Assembly (NCBI RefSeq): GCF_042242105.1
Contig: NC_092022.1
Location: forward strand, 12,086,001 to 12,150,000
DNA: 64,000 nucleotides
Origin: Pempheris klunzingeri
Lineage: Eukaryota > Chordata > Actinopteri > Acropomatiformes > Pempheridae
Direction of reading: 5' to 3'
The stretch's first letter is position 1; each line of letters starts with the position of its first letter. The position numbers and the translations under genes are program-made. The notes beneath the pieces are model-generated. The model was given only the letters and a program-made list of their open reading frames with translations. It was not told where the DNA came from and did not search any database. Positions 41,585 through 53,987 of the stretch are shown one piece after another.

Positions 41585-42385
41585 GTAACGTTGCGGCTCA
41601 TTATGTTATTAACTATGTAAGTCTTTCAAATATGTCTGTATGATTGTGTGTTTTCCGGTAGATGAACTTTAACCCTGTTAATGCCATGCATGTACGGATT
41701 TTAGCTAACTTCAACCGTTATAGTTAAAGTTAGGGCACTGTTAAGACAGCTAGCTAGCTTAGCTTAAAGCCCATTAACGCTGCCTAAAATGTGGCTAACT
41801 GTTAGCTTAGCTGTTTTTAAGTGTTCGTCTCTGTGTGTAACTAGCAGGTGGGTTGCTGTTCTGTATACTCTTGAATAACCCACTTGGAAATGTGTAAAGC
41901 GGATCTTATTCCACTAGATGGCAGCCGTTTATCATGTCCAAGTCAGCACTGCTTCTTGGCGCTGGCTTGATTTGTTTGGGTCTAAAGTGTGTTTGTGCCC
42001 TCAGTGCTGTCTTAAGGCACATGTGTGTTTACCTTATTCCCATCGCAGGTTCTTGCTGCATGTTTCCTCACACACCACCTGAAGGTTAACTTGGAGACCA
42101 CTGTAATCTGGGAAACAGAAATAGAAATTGTTCAGTAGTCTTTTTTTTTCTTCTTCTATTTTTGTGTGAGCTTAGGTGTATTGGCTCATTAGTTAGCGTT
42201 ATTGTCTCAAGAAGATTGGAGTTAAAAACCCAGCAGAGTTGACTGAAGTGTGTTCATGTGGAGCACCCTGTCCTCAGGACTAACTCATAAACTGTTTGAA
42301 TAGGTGAAAAGCGCAGGTTGAATTTCCACAGGGTGATAAATATGTCATATTTCTATCATTCTTTCTCCAGGGAACAACCTTGAAG

Positions 42386-42794
42386 ATGAAGACACAGATG
42401 GAAGTGTCTCAGGGGACAGTAGTCCACTATGAACAAGGAAGGAGAACAGAACACCTGAAGAAATCTCCCAACACCTGCAGTGCAAACATAGGTGAGCTCA
42501 CATGCATGTACACGACACATGGACTATTGTGTAAAAAAGTGTACCCCACACACACACACACACACACACACTCGTTTATACCCCAGGGCATTTAGAAAGG
42601 ACACTTTGTGGCTGCTAGACAAATGTGTAACTGGTAGCCTATCAGAATCAGAACAATTATTCTATGAAGCTAACACACCCATTTGTCTTTTAGATGATTC
42701 AGATGCCAGAAATCTTTTAGCAGCCAAGAAAAATAAAGATGTCTCCAAACATGCTTACTTTTCTGAGAAGCTGCTCACTGCAGCTGTAGCCTGA
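42386..42794 (+). CDS. Candidate small two-exon gene, 68-residue protein of unknown family
   Basis: I do not recognise this protein. The first exon runs 42371-42491 behind a strong acceptor (TTCTTTCTCCAG), with ATG at 42386, and ends ATAG|GTGAGC in phase 1. The second exon starts at 42694 behind GCTAAC (branch-site like) and TTTGTCTTTTAG, restores the frame exactly, and ends at TGA 42792-42794. The product has a basic, polar first half (VVHYEQGRRTEHLKKSPN) and a second half with DDSDARNLLAAKKNKDVSKH and a hydrophobic C-terminus ending EKLLTAAVA. There is no signal peptide or cysteine pattern. Promoter-like sequence lies upstream at 40.9-41.6 kb. A non-coding RNA with chance reading frame remains possible. 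Confidence 0.4.
42547..42571. repeat. CA microsatellite
   Basis: Uninterrupted CA dinucleotides inside the intron of the candidate small gene. Confidence 0.9.
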
Positions 42795-43910
42795 ATGAGA
42801 TACAATATGCATGTGATATCAATTAATGCACTCATCATGCCATTTCAATTATTATACAAAGAATGTGTTTATTTTTCAGCAGCTGAGTGTCAACCAAAGA
42901 CACATTTAGGTACAATTAGTCTTTCAGCAGTCTCCTCTGCAAGGCACCATTGAGGGCTCAGTACTATATCAGCATTTGTTGATACTTGTAGCATCCGAAA
43001 TGATGACATTTGCAGAGCAATTTTCATTATTTAACTTTGCACTTTGGGCATTGCCCATGTCAACAACAGTCAGCATTAATGTCACTAAATTAAACACATT
43101 TGTACATAAAATCACACTACTTACGACTTCTGCAGTGTGGCTCACCCAGCTCATGTATTACACTCACACAATATTAATTTAGGGGCCAGAAGGAACTTTT
43201 TAGGGTGCAACATGTACTGAAAGGCTGCTGGCACAGTTTGTAGGACAGCTCTGGCTCTGGAAGCGATTAGCCCTCAAAGCTTGGGTGAGTATATTGCAGA
43301 AAGACAAGGGCGGGTGGGAGCAGTATCGTGTGTGTGTGTGTGCACGTGCACGTGTGTGCGCGAGTGGGACATGGAGAAGGAACTTGTGTGTGTTTAGAGA
43401 CAGAGGGAGATTGGGGCGGTTCAGTTATGCAAGCAGTTCTCAGTATGCATGTAGATTGGAAGATGTGTGGCTCCTGTGGTTGGCTGTCCCCTGTGTCACT
43501 GCCTTTAAAAAACAGTTGCCAAGAGAAATGTCTTCTTTACAGGCTTTGGCTGCCAGATCCCTGGAATAATGGATAGAACTGCAGAAGGAAAGATGGAGAG
43601 GTGTGTGCAGCCAGCCACACAGACATGCAAGTGAGCACACACACACAGTGTTTGCACACTCAGTATGCAGGGATCACCATAATGCTGAAGTAAGGCGTGA
43701 ATAATTCATCTTCGAGTACTGTTGTCCAACTGCCACACACACGCACACAAACACACACACACACAGACACAGGCACACAGGGGAAGTATTAGGCTCAGTA
43801 AGTCATGTCACACTAAGTCGTCATGAATGAGCATACAGTTTGGGCATGCTTACAGATTCCAGAGGTGCCACATTTTGTTGATGTGTGCAGAACGTGTTAG
43901 GAGGGAATAG

Positions 43911-43912
<2 letters not shown>

Positions 43913-43944
<32 letters not shown>
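43913..43944. repeat. GT microsatellite
   Basis: Sixteen uninterrupted GT units; one of several dinucleotide arrays between ikzf4 and wnt1. Confidence 0.95.
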
Positions 43945-43946
<2 letters not shown>

Positions 43947-45900
43947 CTGTGAACCGACACATGGGGCGCCAGTGTGTGAATGCGATGGTGTGTCTGCGAG
44001 GGAGAGAGCCAGTGTCACAGGAATGTGTCACAGTTCCTGCAAGCCACTCAGCTCCTAAACTGCAGCAAATAAACATTCCTGTACTGCTGTGTCAGTGCTG
44101 AGCCCTCGCCCACTGTCGCTGTAAAACACAGCTTATAATTAAAACCAAAAACTGAGCATTTCTCCCTTTGTCTCCAACAGTATTACTAGATTAGAGATCA
44201 TGGCCCCATGCCTTCAGATATTTCTCAGTGGCGTTTATTGACTCAAAGATGGCATGCTGAAGTCCAGATGATGTCAAGGTGTGCCCACCGGTAATGAAAC
44301 AATCAGAACCATCTTTATTTATTACGTGCAATGCACATATAGTAATTCTGACATGCTGTGGTTAGTCATATTTCACAATGCAGCACAAGTGATCTCACAT
44401 CTAGGAAAGTAAAACAGCACTATTCATCATACATTTAAATCCAATGCTAGACAGTTTCAGATATGTTTGGATGGAGAGAAATGTTAACATTCAATATAGC
44501 CAGGCACATATTGCTGCAATTTATCATTGACTAGTCTGTTTGATTTGAATAAATGCAGACTTCATCCCTGCTGACAGGTGAAATGATGCACAGGCTCATG
44601 TTGTGTCCCATAGATTCCACCACAGTTTGTGCTCACATTTCATCTGGATCTCAGAGCTGAAGCGTTGCTGTGCCGTACCCATACGTTGTCAGATGTCTGT
44701 AAACATATTCTGCTGTTGCTTGTCCTTGCTCAGCGTCTTTCCCTGTCATTACAGTTCTGTTTACAGGAGGACTAACAGTGTTTGCTAGCATATGATCTCC
44801 CCGAGAATATACAGTGGTTTAAAGTCGCACTCTGACGCAGAGTTTTCCACCTAAAACGCTTAATCCAAGTGGAACCAATTTTGACATGTCACTTAATCTG
44901 TTTGTTGTCTCTTGTCTGGTCTTGCCAGGTTAACCATTCACAGAAGTGTTATTAGGAAGCTTAAGTTTCTCTTGTTGGTAAATGGTTCTTTCCAAACTAC
45001 TGCTTGTGCGTTCCAGTTTGTCAAATGGTACTTAAAGCTGACCACTCAGTGTTCGCAATGGACTGAAGATCACTTGCAATCAGAGGTGTTGGTGATGAGG
45101 TGTTTCTCCGTATTTAATATCAACAAAAAATGGGCCTACAGAGAAAAGAGCCATCAAGCCAAGACGGTCAAGAATTCATGCTGTGTCTGTGCGGGGTTGG
45201 GAGGTGATGATAACTCAAAATATATTATCACCCCATGCTGGTTCATTCACGACATCTTTACACACATGTGGAGAGTGCTGGCATATCACAAATGCACACG
45301 CGTATGCACGCACAAACACCGCAAAGTTCTATCCCTCCCACCTTAACTGCAGGGCTCGCTCTCGATCTCGCTCCACAGGGGCACAGAGCCTGACCACAGA
45401 CATCATACTGATTGCTCACCATGGTCGAGTGGTCTGTCCACATTCCCACCCTGATTCACTATGTGCAGAAACCCAACAACGGAAAACAGTGGTTTGTGAG
45501 TGTCTGGAGGTTTGCGGACAGCAGTGAGTGTCCGCCGTGTCTCTCCTAAATCTATCCTCCTCTCGTCCCTTCGACTTGCCCTGCCGCATACCCCAGGAAC
45601 ATGGGAACAGTGGAGCACAGACCGAAACTGATGTGTGTGGAATGTTTTGGACTTGAAGCGAGAGGACAAAAAAAGAGAGGACACTTGAGTGCGTGTGTGC
45701 ATTCGCTGAGATGAATGTAACCTTCCCTCTCTCCTGTGTGACAGGTTGTGGCAGGTTGGTAGATGATGAAGTGATGGAGATGTTAGGAGGCCACGGCCAT
45801 TGTGATGCTGGGTGGCTGTTACTCTGGAACTGCCATCTGCCGAAAAGGTCAGTTGCTAGGGGACGATTCTCCTGGACCGTGTCTGCCTCCCAGCTGCCAT

Positions 45901-45901
<1 letters not shown>

Positions 45902-45932
<31 letters not shown>
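45902..45932. repeat. CA microsatellite
   Basis: About fifteen uninterrupted CA units in intergenic DNA. Confidence 0.95.
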
Positions 45933-45934
<2 letters not shown>

Positions 45935-47639
45935 GGGCTTGAGTAGGCACACAAACTCACACACACATGAACACATTTGCACACTCACGCTCTTTTCATT
46001 GTTTCCTAGAAATCTGAATTGAATTTGAGTAAATTTGACCCACTGAATTGACCACTATTAATCCACTCTGTACTTTAATGTAACTTTAGGTGAGCTTTAG
46101 TTGATTGTAATTCCTTATGTAATGTGTATGTGATGAGGCTATAAATGCATATATTATTACATAATAGCCCTGTGGTCACAGGCACCAGTCTAATGGCACC
46201 AAATAAATGCTTCTGACTATAACATGAGCAGTGTAAGGGTGTTCCTGTCATAACAATGCCCTAATTAATTGGAACTTGGCCCATAGTTGAATGCTAGGAT
46301 TACAATGAAATGCTGGGGCAGCACGGAAATCAAATCAGTATAGTGTGCCAGATCCAAGTCGTGCCACATTGTCCATTACAACCACTGTGAGCAGCCTATC
46401 ATTCAGTGCGGTGACCCAAACCCAATTCTAAATTCTTTATCATACGCCCTTCAAATTAAAGCCAACCCCACCCAACGGGCAAACATTTTTCCACAGTTTA
46501 GCAGGAATTTTAATATGAAGCTGCTGTGCCTCCATTATGCTGTATCATCTTCTCTGCATGTTCTGTGGTGATAGACCTGATTTCTACTTTATTGGAAGGA
46601 GCACAATTTGGGCAAGTAAAAGCTGTTTCCTTTCTCAAGCTTAAATCATGAACACTGTTTTTTTTTAAGTGACACACTCTGATGCTCAGGTCAAATGCAG
46701 GCAGAGTGGCTGTATTTCTTATTGTTAAGTTACTCAAATGGCAAAATGGTTCTATTAGAGTGGCTCAATTAAGAGTTTTTTCTGATTAAAATTTGAAAAA
46801 AGACTGGAAGGAAATTGGCAATGTAGGAATTAGTAAGCGTCTGGAAATGACAGCTCAGAAAGTGACAAAGTTAACATTGTATGAACAATTTGATACAGTA
46901 CATATGCTGCTCATGAGCAAGCCACAACTGGATGTCAATGTGTTATTATCTTAGGACACTGGCGATACAGTAGCTGACAGGATCCAAACCAAAATAGGAC
47001 TCAACTGTACAATTTTGTGCCATCTCTCTCTTTTTTTTTTTTATCCCTCCTCTCACCCTCACCTTTAGCCTGTGCTTCTCCACCGGCCTCTTAGTGACTT
47101 TTGTGTAGTGGAGCTGTTGTTTTTGTTTGTGCCCTTCTCACCATGGCTGCCTGCTCGCCGCCTGGCAGCCCCGTGTGTCAAAGGTGGCTGCAGCAGAACA
47201 GACTGTGGGAACAGCCGGTTAGCCTCCCCTGGTCCCCTGCTCCCCAACCAGAGGGGCAGCCATCAATCCAGCACTCCCCCTGCCCCTGCACACACAAATG
47301 CCCAACCAAACACACACTCACACAAAAAGCCTACAACGCTCACACCCTCTCCCAATAATCCTCGGAAGCAATTTCATCTCGACTCGGGTGGCGGCCCATT
47401 GTCGCCAGCCCCTTCAATCTTTCCTTATTAACTCTCGCTTTGTCCTGCATCCGAGCTTCTGGACTCATCTCTCCTACATTCCGATCGGTGCTGCTCCCAG
47501 CACTCCCAGGCAACCTCCATTCGCTAATCCCACTGCCTCCCCCACCAGCCGCCCCACCCCAAGGAACTCTTACTGCTTTTTTTTCTCCCAACCTGCCGAT
47601 CACCTACTTACAGAGTAAGGTAGGGGCATTAACTCCATG

Positions 47640-47950
47640 GGTTTTCTGAAGGCAGAGCGTGAAGGCAGGGTGGGTGAAGGAGGAGGCGGCCACAAAGTGA
47701 CTCCAGCCCAGACAATTAGAACAATGAGCCGGGCCTGTAGGGGGCTAACTCGCTGCGTCACGCCTGGACGGTGGGGTATTTTGTCAGTTTAATGAATTGT
47801 CCGTCAGGCCAGGGCCACATCGCAGGCTGCGCAGGGAGAGGCCAGCAGGGACCCAGACACTAAGTCGGTATTTATTACACTGCCTTTGTCACTAATTGAG
47901 CTAATTATCACTGACTCCTCAGCACTCCCACAGGCAGCACCCCCTCCACT
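47640..47950. promoter_or_regulatory. Candidate wnt1 downstream enhancer
   Basis: A GC-richer island of non-coding sequence about 2.6 kb beyond the wnt1 stop codon. It contains a double homeodomain site TAATTGAGCTAATTA (47893-47907), an adjacent TCF/SOX-type CCTTTGTC (47883-47890), TTTAATGAATT (about 47788-47798) and a SOX-type AACAATG (47720-47726). Mouse Wnt1 is controlled by an enhancer lying 3' of the gene whose short core holds homeodomain sites and is conserved to pufferfish; position and motif content fit. Identity with that element is my inference. Confidence 0.5.
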
Positions 47951-49001
47951 CACTCTCTCTACCGACTCTCCCACCTCACTCTCACGCCTGGGATTTGAAC
48001 TCTGCCTTCCCTCTTCTTTTCTGAAATCTGTCTGCCACTTTCTTTCTTTTGTTTCTTTCTGAGTATCCTCAATCGCCCCTCAATTCTCTCTCAAGCCAAG
48101 TTTGTATCATTTTCACAATTGAGTGCTCTGCTGAGAAGCAGAATATTAGTGTTTTTGAGCAATTAGAGGTGTTACTCTGTGATCGCGCTTTCATCTTTGT
48201 GCTTTGGTAGGCCACCCGCCCTCATATGACCCCATAATTTGCAATATTTTGATTAAATATTCTCTGGTTTGTTCTTGATATCCTCTCATTCCACCTCAGT
48301 TTACATCCTCAATCTACAGATTTAAACTGTCTACTTCCTTTTATTGATTTATTGCTTAGCTTCTTGCCCTCTGTTATGCCACAGGTAAAGCAGCCCCTTG
48401 TGATCCTTTTACCCTGTAATCTCTCATCCCCATCCTCCATCCTATGTCGCCTTATCTGCGCTTACAGCTACAACTTTGTTGCTCCTTATCTGGACCTTTG
48501 GGCGTTTGAGTGTGTGTTGGTGGCCCTACTTTGCCTCCACTGTGCTCTGGATGACCCTGGCTGCTCCCGTGCTGTGGTGGGCTATGCAGAAAGTGGAAAA
48601 CTTTCCAAACTCCCGTGGTTTGTCAGGTTGCCAGGGACTGGGGGGAGACTCTAGGTTTTTATTATTTTTCATACTATTTCTTTATTTTTTTCTGACATTA
48701 AGCAAATGAAGCAAAACATCCAATGCAGTAAAATCCTATACTGTATAAAGTAAGGTATGTGGTTGGACGAGCAGGGGCCGTCTCTGTGGTTGGGAGCACA
48801 GATGCAGAGATGTTTTGTGAGCTGGAGAGAGAGAGAGAGGCTGCTTTGGTGGTGGTAATAGGATTAAGCAAAGGACACCCAGGGACAGGCTTATATGTTC
48901 ACTTAGTTGGTTGTCAAAACTATCTCAAACACTGGAACTACAACAGACATAATAGCATCTTTTGACACATTCAGGAGGGCATCTTAATTGAAAATATAGA
49001 C
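47951..49001. other. Intergenic DNA between the enhancer candidate and the wnt1 3' end
   Basis: Pyrimidine-rich in its first third, then mixed sequence with a short GA run near 48827-48840. No gene was recognised on either strand. Confidence 0.4.
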
Positions 49002-50564
49002 TTTATTGTTCTATCATTCAATACAAAACCAACAGGAACCTAAATCTTTTGATTAAAATCTAAAAAGTCTTCTCTTACATCTCTCTATAACAGTATAAAA
49101 ATCCTCAGAAATAAATATTTTGTATTTACACTAATAAAAAAGGTAAATATTCAGTGCATGAACACAAGTATTTTTACAGGAAACAAGCGAAGAAGTGATA
49201 ATGTTCTCTTTCTAGTAAGAGTCGGTTTTGTGTCAGCTACATTACACCAAAATAGAAGAAGGCATAAGATCAAAACATCTCCTGACTTGACACCAATGAT
49301 AGCATATTATCCAGTCACTGACACGTGCATAAACCAATCAGCAAACTTACAAATGACGTCATTATAAATATATCCATATATTTTAATATGTACAGCATTT
49401 TGGTTCTCTTAGCTGATATACAGTTTGATGAAGGCTGTATTCTTCAAAATAAAATGTTTATCTGAGACTTGATGATGCTTTTTTACAGACTAGCCTGACA
49501 CAATACACCATTTGCCTACTTCAAACCTGCTATTAACAGCAATTTAGTGTTCTAGTGTGTCATTAGTTCTCATTTTGAGAGTAAGGTGTGGGTCACATTT
49601 AGTTGATGTTTTTAATATTGACTCCTTCAGGTTTGCCACACTACGTCTAGTCATGCCATTATATTCAGTGTATTGATAATACATTCAGATTACATTGCCT
49701 CAGTAAGATTTGTTCAGCCAGTTTCTATTTTCCTTGGCAAGCACTGGTCCCAGTCCTGTAATGTCAGGACCATCCTGTGGTAAGTCAGAGTGGCAAACCA
49801 GAGTTGAGGTGTATTCAACTCCAGAGAAATCTAAATAAAGGGGCAAATGTGGTGAGGAAATTACAAGTGGTTGGGCTGCATCCAGGGCCTAAGTACACAA
49901 GTCGGGAACAGACAGCCCATCCCTGGAGATAAACTTCACACAGTTTCATGTGAGAGAAGCCAAACTTCAGCAAAAGAAAACAAAACACTGATTTTTTTTT
50001 TTAAATAACTTCCCTCTTGTCAGAGGTCTTCACCAGTTTATGAGAGCACATGTTTGTGGCTCTCTGGCCACAGAAACATCTGTGAAGCATTGTGTCCAGT
50101 TTCTGCCCTCAGTGGGGGAGAAGAGGGCTCTTGTAGTACCTGGTTACAGCAATCGATTCTCCACCACATCATTTTGTCCCTTTACTTCTAATTGTATTTA
50201 TCCACAGTGTAAACACTTGAGGGATGTGGATTATTTCCATTCTACGTGGATGGTTGCAGGGTTTAAGTACCCTTGTAGCACTGTTAAGCATCAAAGTCAA
50301 GGGGCAAGCACATATACTCCCTCTATACCCTGTTCATACATTTGTGCTTTTCTCCATATCCCTCTTTCAAAAACACTGATTGAATTTTTGTGCCAGAAAG
50401 TTCCCTGTATCAGTTTACCCGACTTGAAGCTTTCCTAGCTTCTACCTAACATCTCAAACCACCTGTGTGCTAGTGGCTTTCTCAGCCAACTATACGTTTT
50501 CATAAGACGTTCTTCTTTGCCTTTTTATATATGCCTATATATTCACTTGGTTGTCCACCTGTGA
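49002..50564 (-). other. wnt1 3' UTR with candidate polyadenylation signal
   Basis: AT-rich, non-coding sequence follows the wnt1 stop. AATAAA on the minus strand (plus-strand TTTATT, 49002-49007) would give a 3' UTR of about 1.5 kb. Closer variant signals cannot be excluded. Confidence 0.4.
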
Positions 50565-53500
50565 TCATAGACACTGGTGTAACGTTCGTGTACTGGTGCA
50601 GTTCAAGCAGCTGACATGACAGCACCAGTGGAAGGTGCAGTGGCAACGTTCAGTGACGCTCTCAGTCCGGGTCTTAAACCCACGTCCACAGCAGAGCAGC
50701 TCACATCCGTCCAGGCCTGGAGAAGAGCTGTTGCATGTTCTCCCAGAAGTTCCCAAAGTGCCAGTTTTGCCATTGTAGGAGCAGAAGTTTGGTGATTTCT
50801 CAAAATAGACCAGGTCCATGGCAGAGGGAGGCTTGTGAGCCGGGTTTTCAGGCTCCAGATGTCGAGGATCAGCTCGATGAGAGGCACGGTTGCTTCCCTT
50901 GTTGGCATAAACGACTCTGGATGCACCATCAAACCGGTCCTTCAGGAAGTCTCCCACTGTGCGGAAGCTGGGCAGGCGCATCCAACAGGTACGCACGGTG
51001 CAGGAGCCTGACATGCCGTGGCACTTACACTCCTGTCGCATCTCTGATGACACAGTCTACAGAGACAAAGACCAAAGGCTACTGATGAAAACTAACAAAG
51101 TGGAAATCAGAAATATATTTGCAGCATGTGGACATTATAACCAAATATGGTGCGTTTGAGTATCAAATTCTCACCATTCTGCCAGCCTCATTGTTGTGTA
51201 GGTTGGTGAGGTAGCGCAGATCTCTTCCCCTCTCACTGGAGTCCACAAACTCACGGCTGAACATCCGACCAAAGTCTACATTGTCACTGCAGCCCCCCCA
51301 GTGCCAGTCTGGCCCTCCAGGACCTCTGCGGCGGTAATCGCATGTGCACGACTCAATGGCTCCTTCTGAGCAAGAGCGAGCCACAGCATGGGTCACCCCT
51401 GCGCTGGTAATGGCAAATATAAATGCTGTCTCTCGGCAACCTGAAGAAACGACATCAAAGCTTCCCATCAGAACCCAATCCAGTCTTTTAGACTTGGCTG
51501 TGCCAATTGTTTGCCTAAAATTGGAAAATATTTGTCTCTTAAATGTGTACAAGAGATTTGATTACATCCTGCCCAAAATTCTCCAAATATTGCCTGATTA
51601 GAAAGACAAGAGAGGCTCACCACGATTGACGATTTTGCCAAAAATTGCAGGGCTGTGGGTGGTCGGGCAGTTCCAGCGGCGGTTGCGGAACTGCCACTTG
51701 CACTCCTTTATGGCAGTGTGCAGCCCAGCGGCGATGGCATGCAGGATGCCAGGATTCTGCCGAATCAGTCGGCGCTGGCGACGACTCAGTAGGGCCAGGC
51801 TTGGGTCCAGGACCAACTGCACGTTCTTGGAATTGGTGAGGAGGTTGGATGAGGAGGCCACATTGACAATACCCCTGGCAGAACACAAGAACAAAGGAAA
51901 TCAGAGTCAAGTAGCTGGCGGTTTATGCAAATAGCTCCTTCTGTGACCCTCTAAACTCCTAAACTGACGTGTCTTGACATCTCACAAGTGTTTCTGTTTA
52001 TGCCTTTAAGATTACAGTTTTCAGTATGTACAATAGTGACACACACTGTTCCAAGATCATGAGGAGACAGTAAGTCTCCGAATCAAAATGCAGGTTTCTG
52101 ACTTGGAAAATAAATGAGAGTTTTTCTTCTCTCTTTTTTTCTTTTCTTTTTTACCTCCATATCACTTTTTATTTCCTGTTCTCCTGCGAAACATTTAGCA
52201 TCTGTCTTACTCCCATCAGGACAAAGACAGCATCACTCAGTGAAATGCAAAGACTGAGTGCACTTGTAGCCTCGCAGGCAATGCCCCTTCACAGGTTTGC
52301 ATCTCTCATATTAAGCATCACTCTTTTCTTTTTTCCATTCATTCTCACTGTCCCCTGTGATGAACCAAAAAGACTATGAAGGTCCAATTTCACTTATAAA
52401 TATGGCCATAATGTCAGTATGTCCCATGTCAGTTAATAGTGGGCCTTAATACTTTATATTTGTATGCTGAAAATGTAAAATATTCTGCCAAAAAACTTTA
52501 ATAACTCTGTAAGCTATCCTTAAGGAGTGGCATATATTACTAATAACAATACTGTTAACTACTATAATATCAATAACCCAATTTATGTAGTCCCTCTGTA
52601 GCATGATATTAGAAAATATTCTGACATTAGGGTTTGTGAAACTTCATATTTGAGTCCAAATATGGCACCTGTGCTGCTTCAGTTTTATACAAATGTTGGA
52701 TCCCTGTAAATGCACTCATTTTGATGGTCAGATTTCAGAACATTTCTAGTGTGAGTGTTTTCGGTACACCGGCTGTATAATTTTCCACTTTATCTGCTGG
52801 CAATTTCCGTGAGATTTCCGTGTCAACATTTTTGGTTCATGTGTGGTGTAATGGCTGTGTCTCCTGTTAAACATTTTCATCCGGAAAAAGCGGGCGAGCC
52901 ATGGCCTGTCAGAGGGCTGACCCAGACAGTTGTGTGGTGAGGCCTGGGAACATTAATAATAAGCTCGTCTTTTGGATGTTTTCTTCATTCCACAACTCCG
53001 CGGTGTCGTTTTTTTTTTTTTTTTTTTGTGTCTGGATGTTTTCTTAGATTTCAGCTGACATTATAAATATTTGAAAACGCTCGACTGTGTGCGCAAATAC
53101 GGCCCCTCTAATGACACCGCAAAAACGACAAAATCTTTCGTTAAATCGTTACCTCAACAAGCCTAACCCACAGTTTATAGATTTTTAAACAAGCGAGGCA
53201 ATATGCCCGCTGACGCAGAACTACTCAGACCCCACTCTAATTTTGTTTTGTACAACACAGCATTGTGAAATTGGCAGCTTTGTTTTTAGGGCGCAGTATA
53301 GACAGGGGGGGTGTACAGTATTAGATCAACAAGACCCTGAACAGGACCTGGTATGCTATGAAATAAATCCATATTTAATTTATCCCACATTGGGCTAAAA
53401 AATCTTGTCTCCTGCTCAAACCACATTGTCCAAATGACAGGGAAGCAGAGAGAGAGAGAGAGAGTAAATTAAATGTACCGCAAATAAAAGGTAAAACTGT

Positions 53501-53987
53501 AATTACAACAACTGAAGATCTAATTCGTTAATTGTTAAAAAGATAGTCTGATGCAGCTGATTTTACTGAGTGGATGATAAATAAATTAAAAAAAAAATTA
53601 AATAGTTTTGTAGCTGAGCTCTCGTGCAACATTTTGGAAACGACAGCTGGAGCCCCACACGCTTTAATATCATGCGGTTGCTCTTTTTTTTTTTTTTTTC
53701 TTCAGAGGCTGAACAGAAGTTGTGAACGGTGCCAAAACTAACACACTATTCCGAGCCGTGCAGCCTGAAATGTGGTAACCCAGCTGAAACGGTAACGAGG
53801 GCGTCTTTTCCCCCTGCTCGCGGACGCGTTCAGTGTCAGGACCACTGATCACTGAACCGGTCTGAACCATCATGTGCCGAACTCACCACCACCGGCCGCT
53901 GTTGTTGACGGCCCCCGTGCCTGAGAGCGAGGACACCAGCAGGATGCAGGCGGCTTTCACCCCTAACAGCAGCGCCAGGCTCCTCAT
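50565..53987 (-). CDS. wnt1: Wnt1 secreted signalling protein
   Basis: Lipid-modified ligand for Frizzled/LRP receptors, required at the midbrain-hindbrain boundary and dorsal neural tube. Exons: 53887-53987, 51621-51874, 51175-51440 and 50565-51056; total 1113 bp, 370 residues, the usual vertebrate length. A signal peptide covers about residues 1-26. Family landmarks are [46 protein letters not shown], and [10 protein letters not shown] with the acylated Ser223; the C-terminus ends HQCL. Glycosylation sites Asn316 and Asn359 are kept, but position 346 is His instead of Asn. A minus-strand TATAAAA at 54153-54159 may be the TATA box. The gene is divergent from wnt10b, as in other vertebrates. 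Intron 1 (2 kb) has a T run and no further gene. Confidence 0.97.
52973..53045. repeat. Direct repeat flanking a poly-T run in wnt1 intron 1
   Basis: TGGATGTTTTCTT occurs at 52973-52985 and again, exactly 60 bp later, at 53033-53045. Between them lie CATTCCACAACTCCGCGG-type sequence and about 20 T residues. It looks like a small local duplication or a tiny insertion. Confidence 0.7.

Larger units (their letters stand above)
42795..47639. other. Intergenic region rich in CA/GT microsatellites
   Basis: Dinucleotide arrays at 43328-43358, about 43736-43765, 43913-43944 and 45902-45932 account for the repetitive open frames (poly HT, poly VC). No exon with family similarity or complete mobile element was seen. 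The stretch 47040-47600 is C-rich and pyrimidine-rich but lacks a recognisable gene. Confidence 0.5.

Noticed and set aside
45416-45988. 190-codon open frame on the minus strand
   Set aside because: It runs across the CA microsatellite (poly VC stretch), has no family similarity and no splice context; a low-complexity artefact.
47072-47431. 119-codon frame near 47.1-47.4 kb
   Set aside because: Proline/serine-rich translation of C-rich DNA with no splice partner or known domain.
50040-50438. 132-codon plus-strand frame
   Set aside because: Lies antisense to the inferred wnt1 3' UTR, no similarity and no promoter context.
50735-51085. Plus-strand frames over the wnt1 exons
   Set aside because: Antisense shadows of conserved wnt1 coding sequence.
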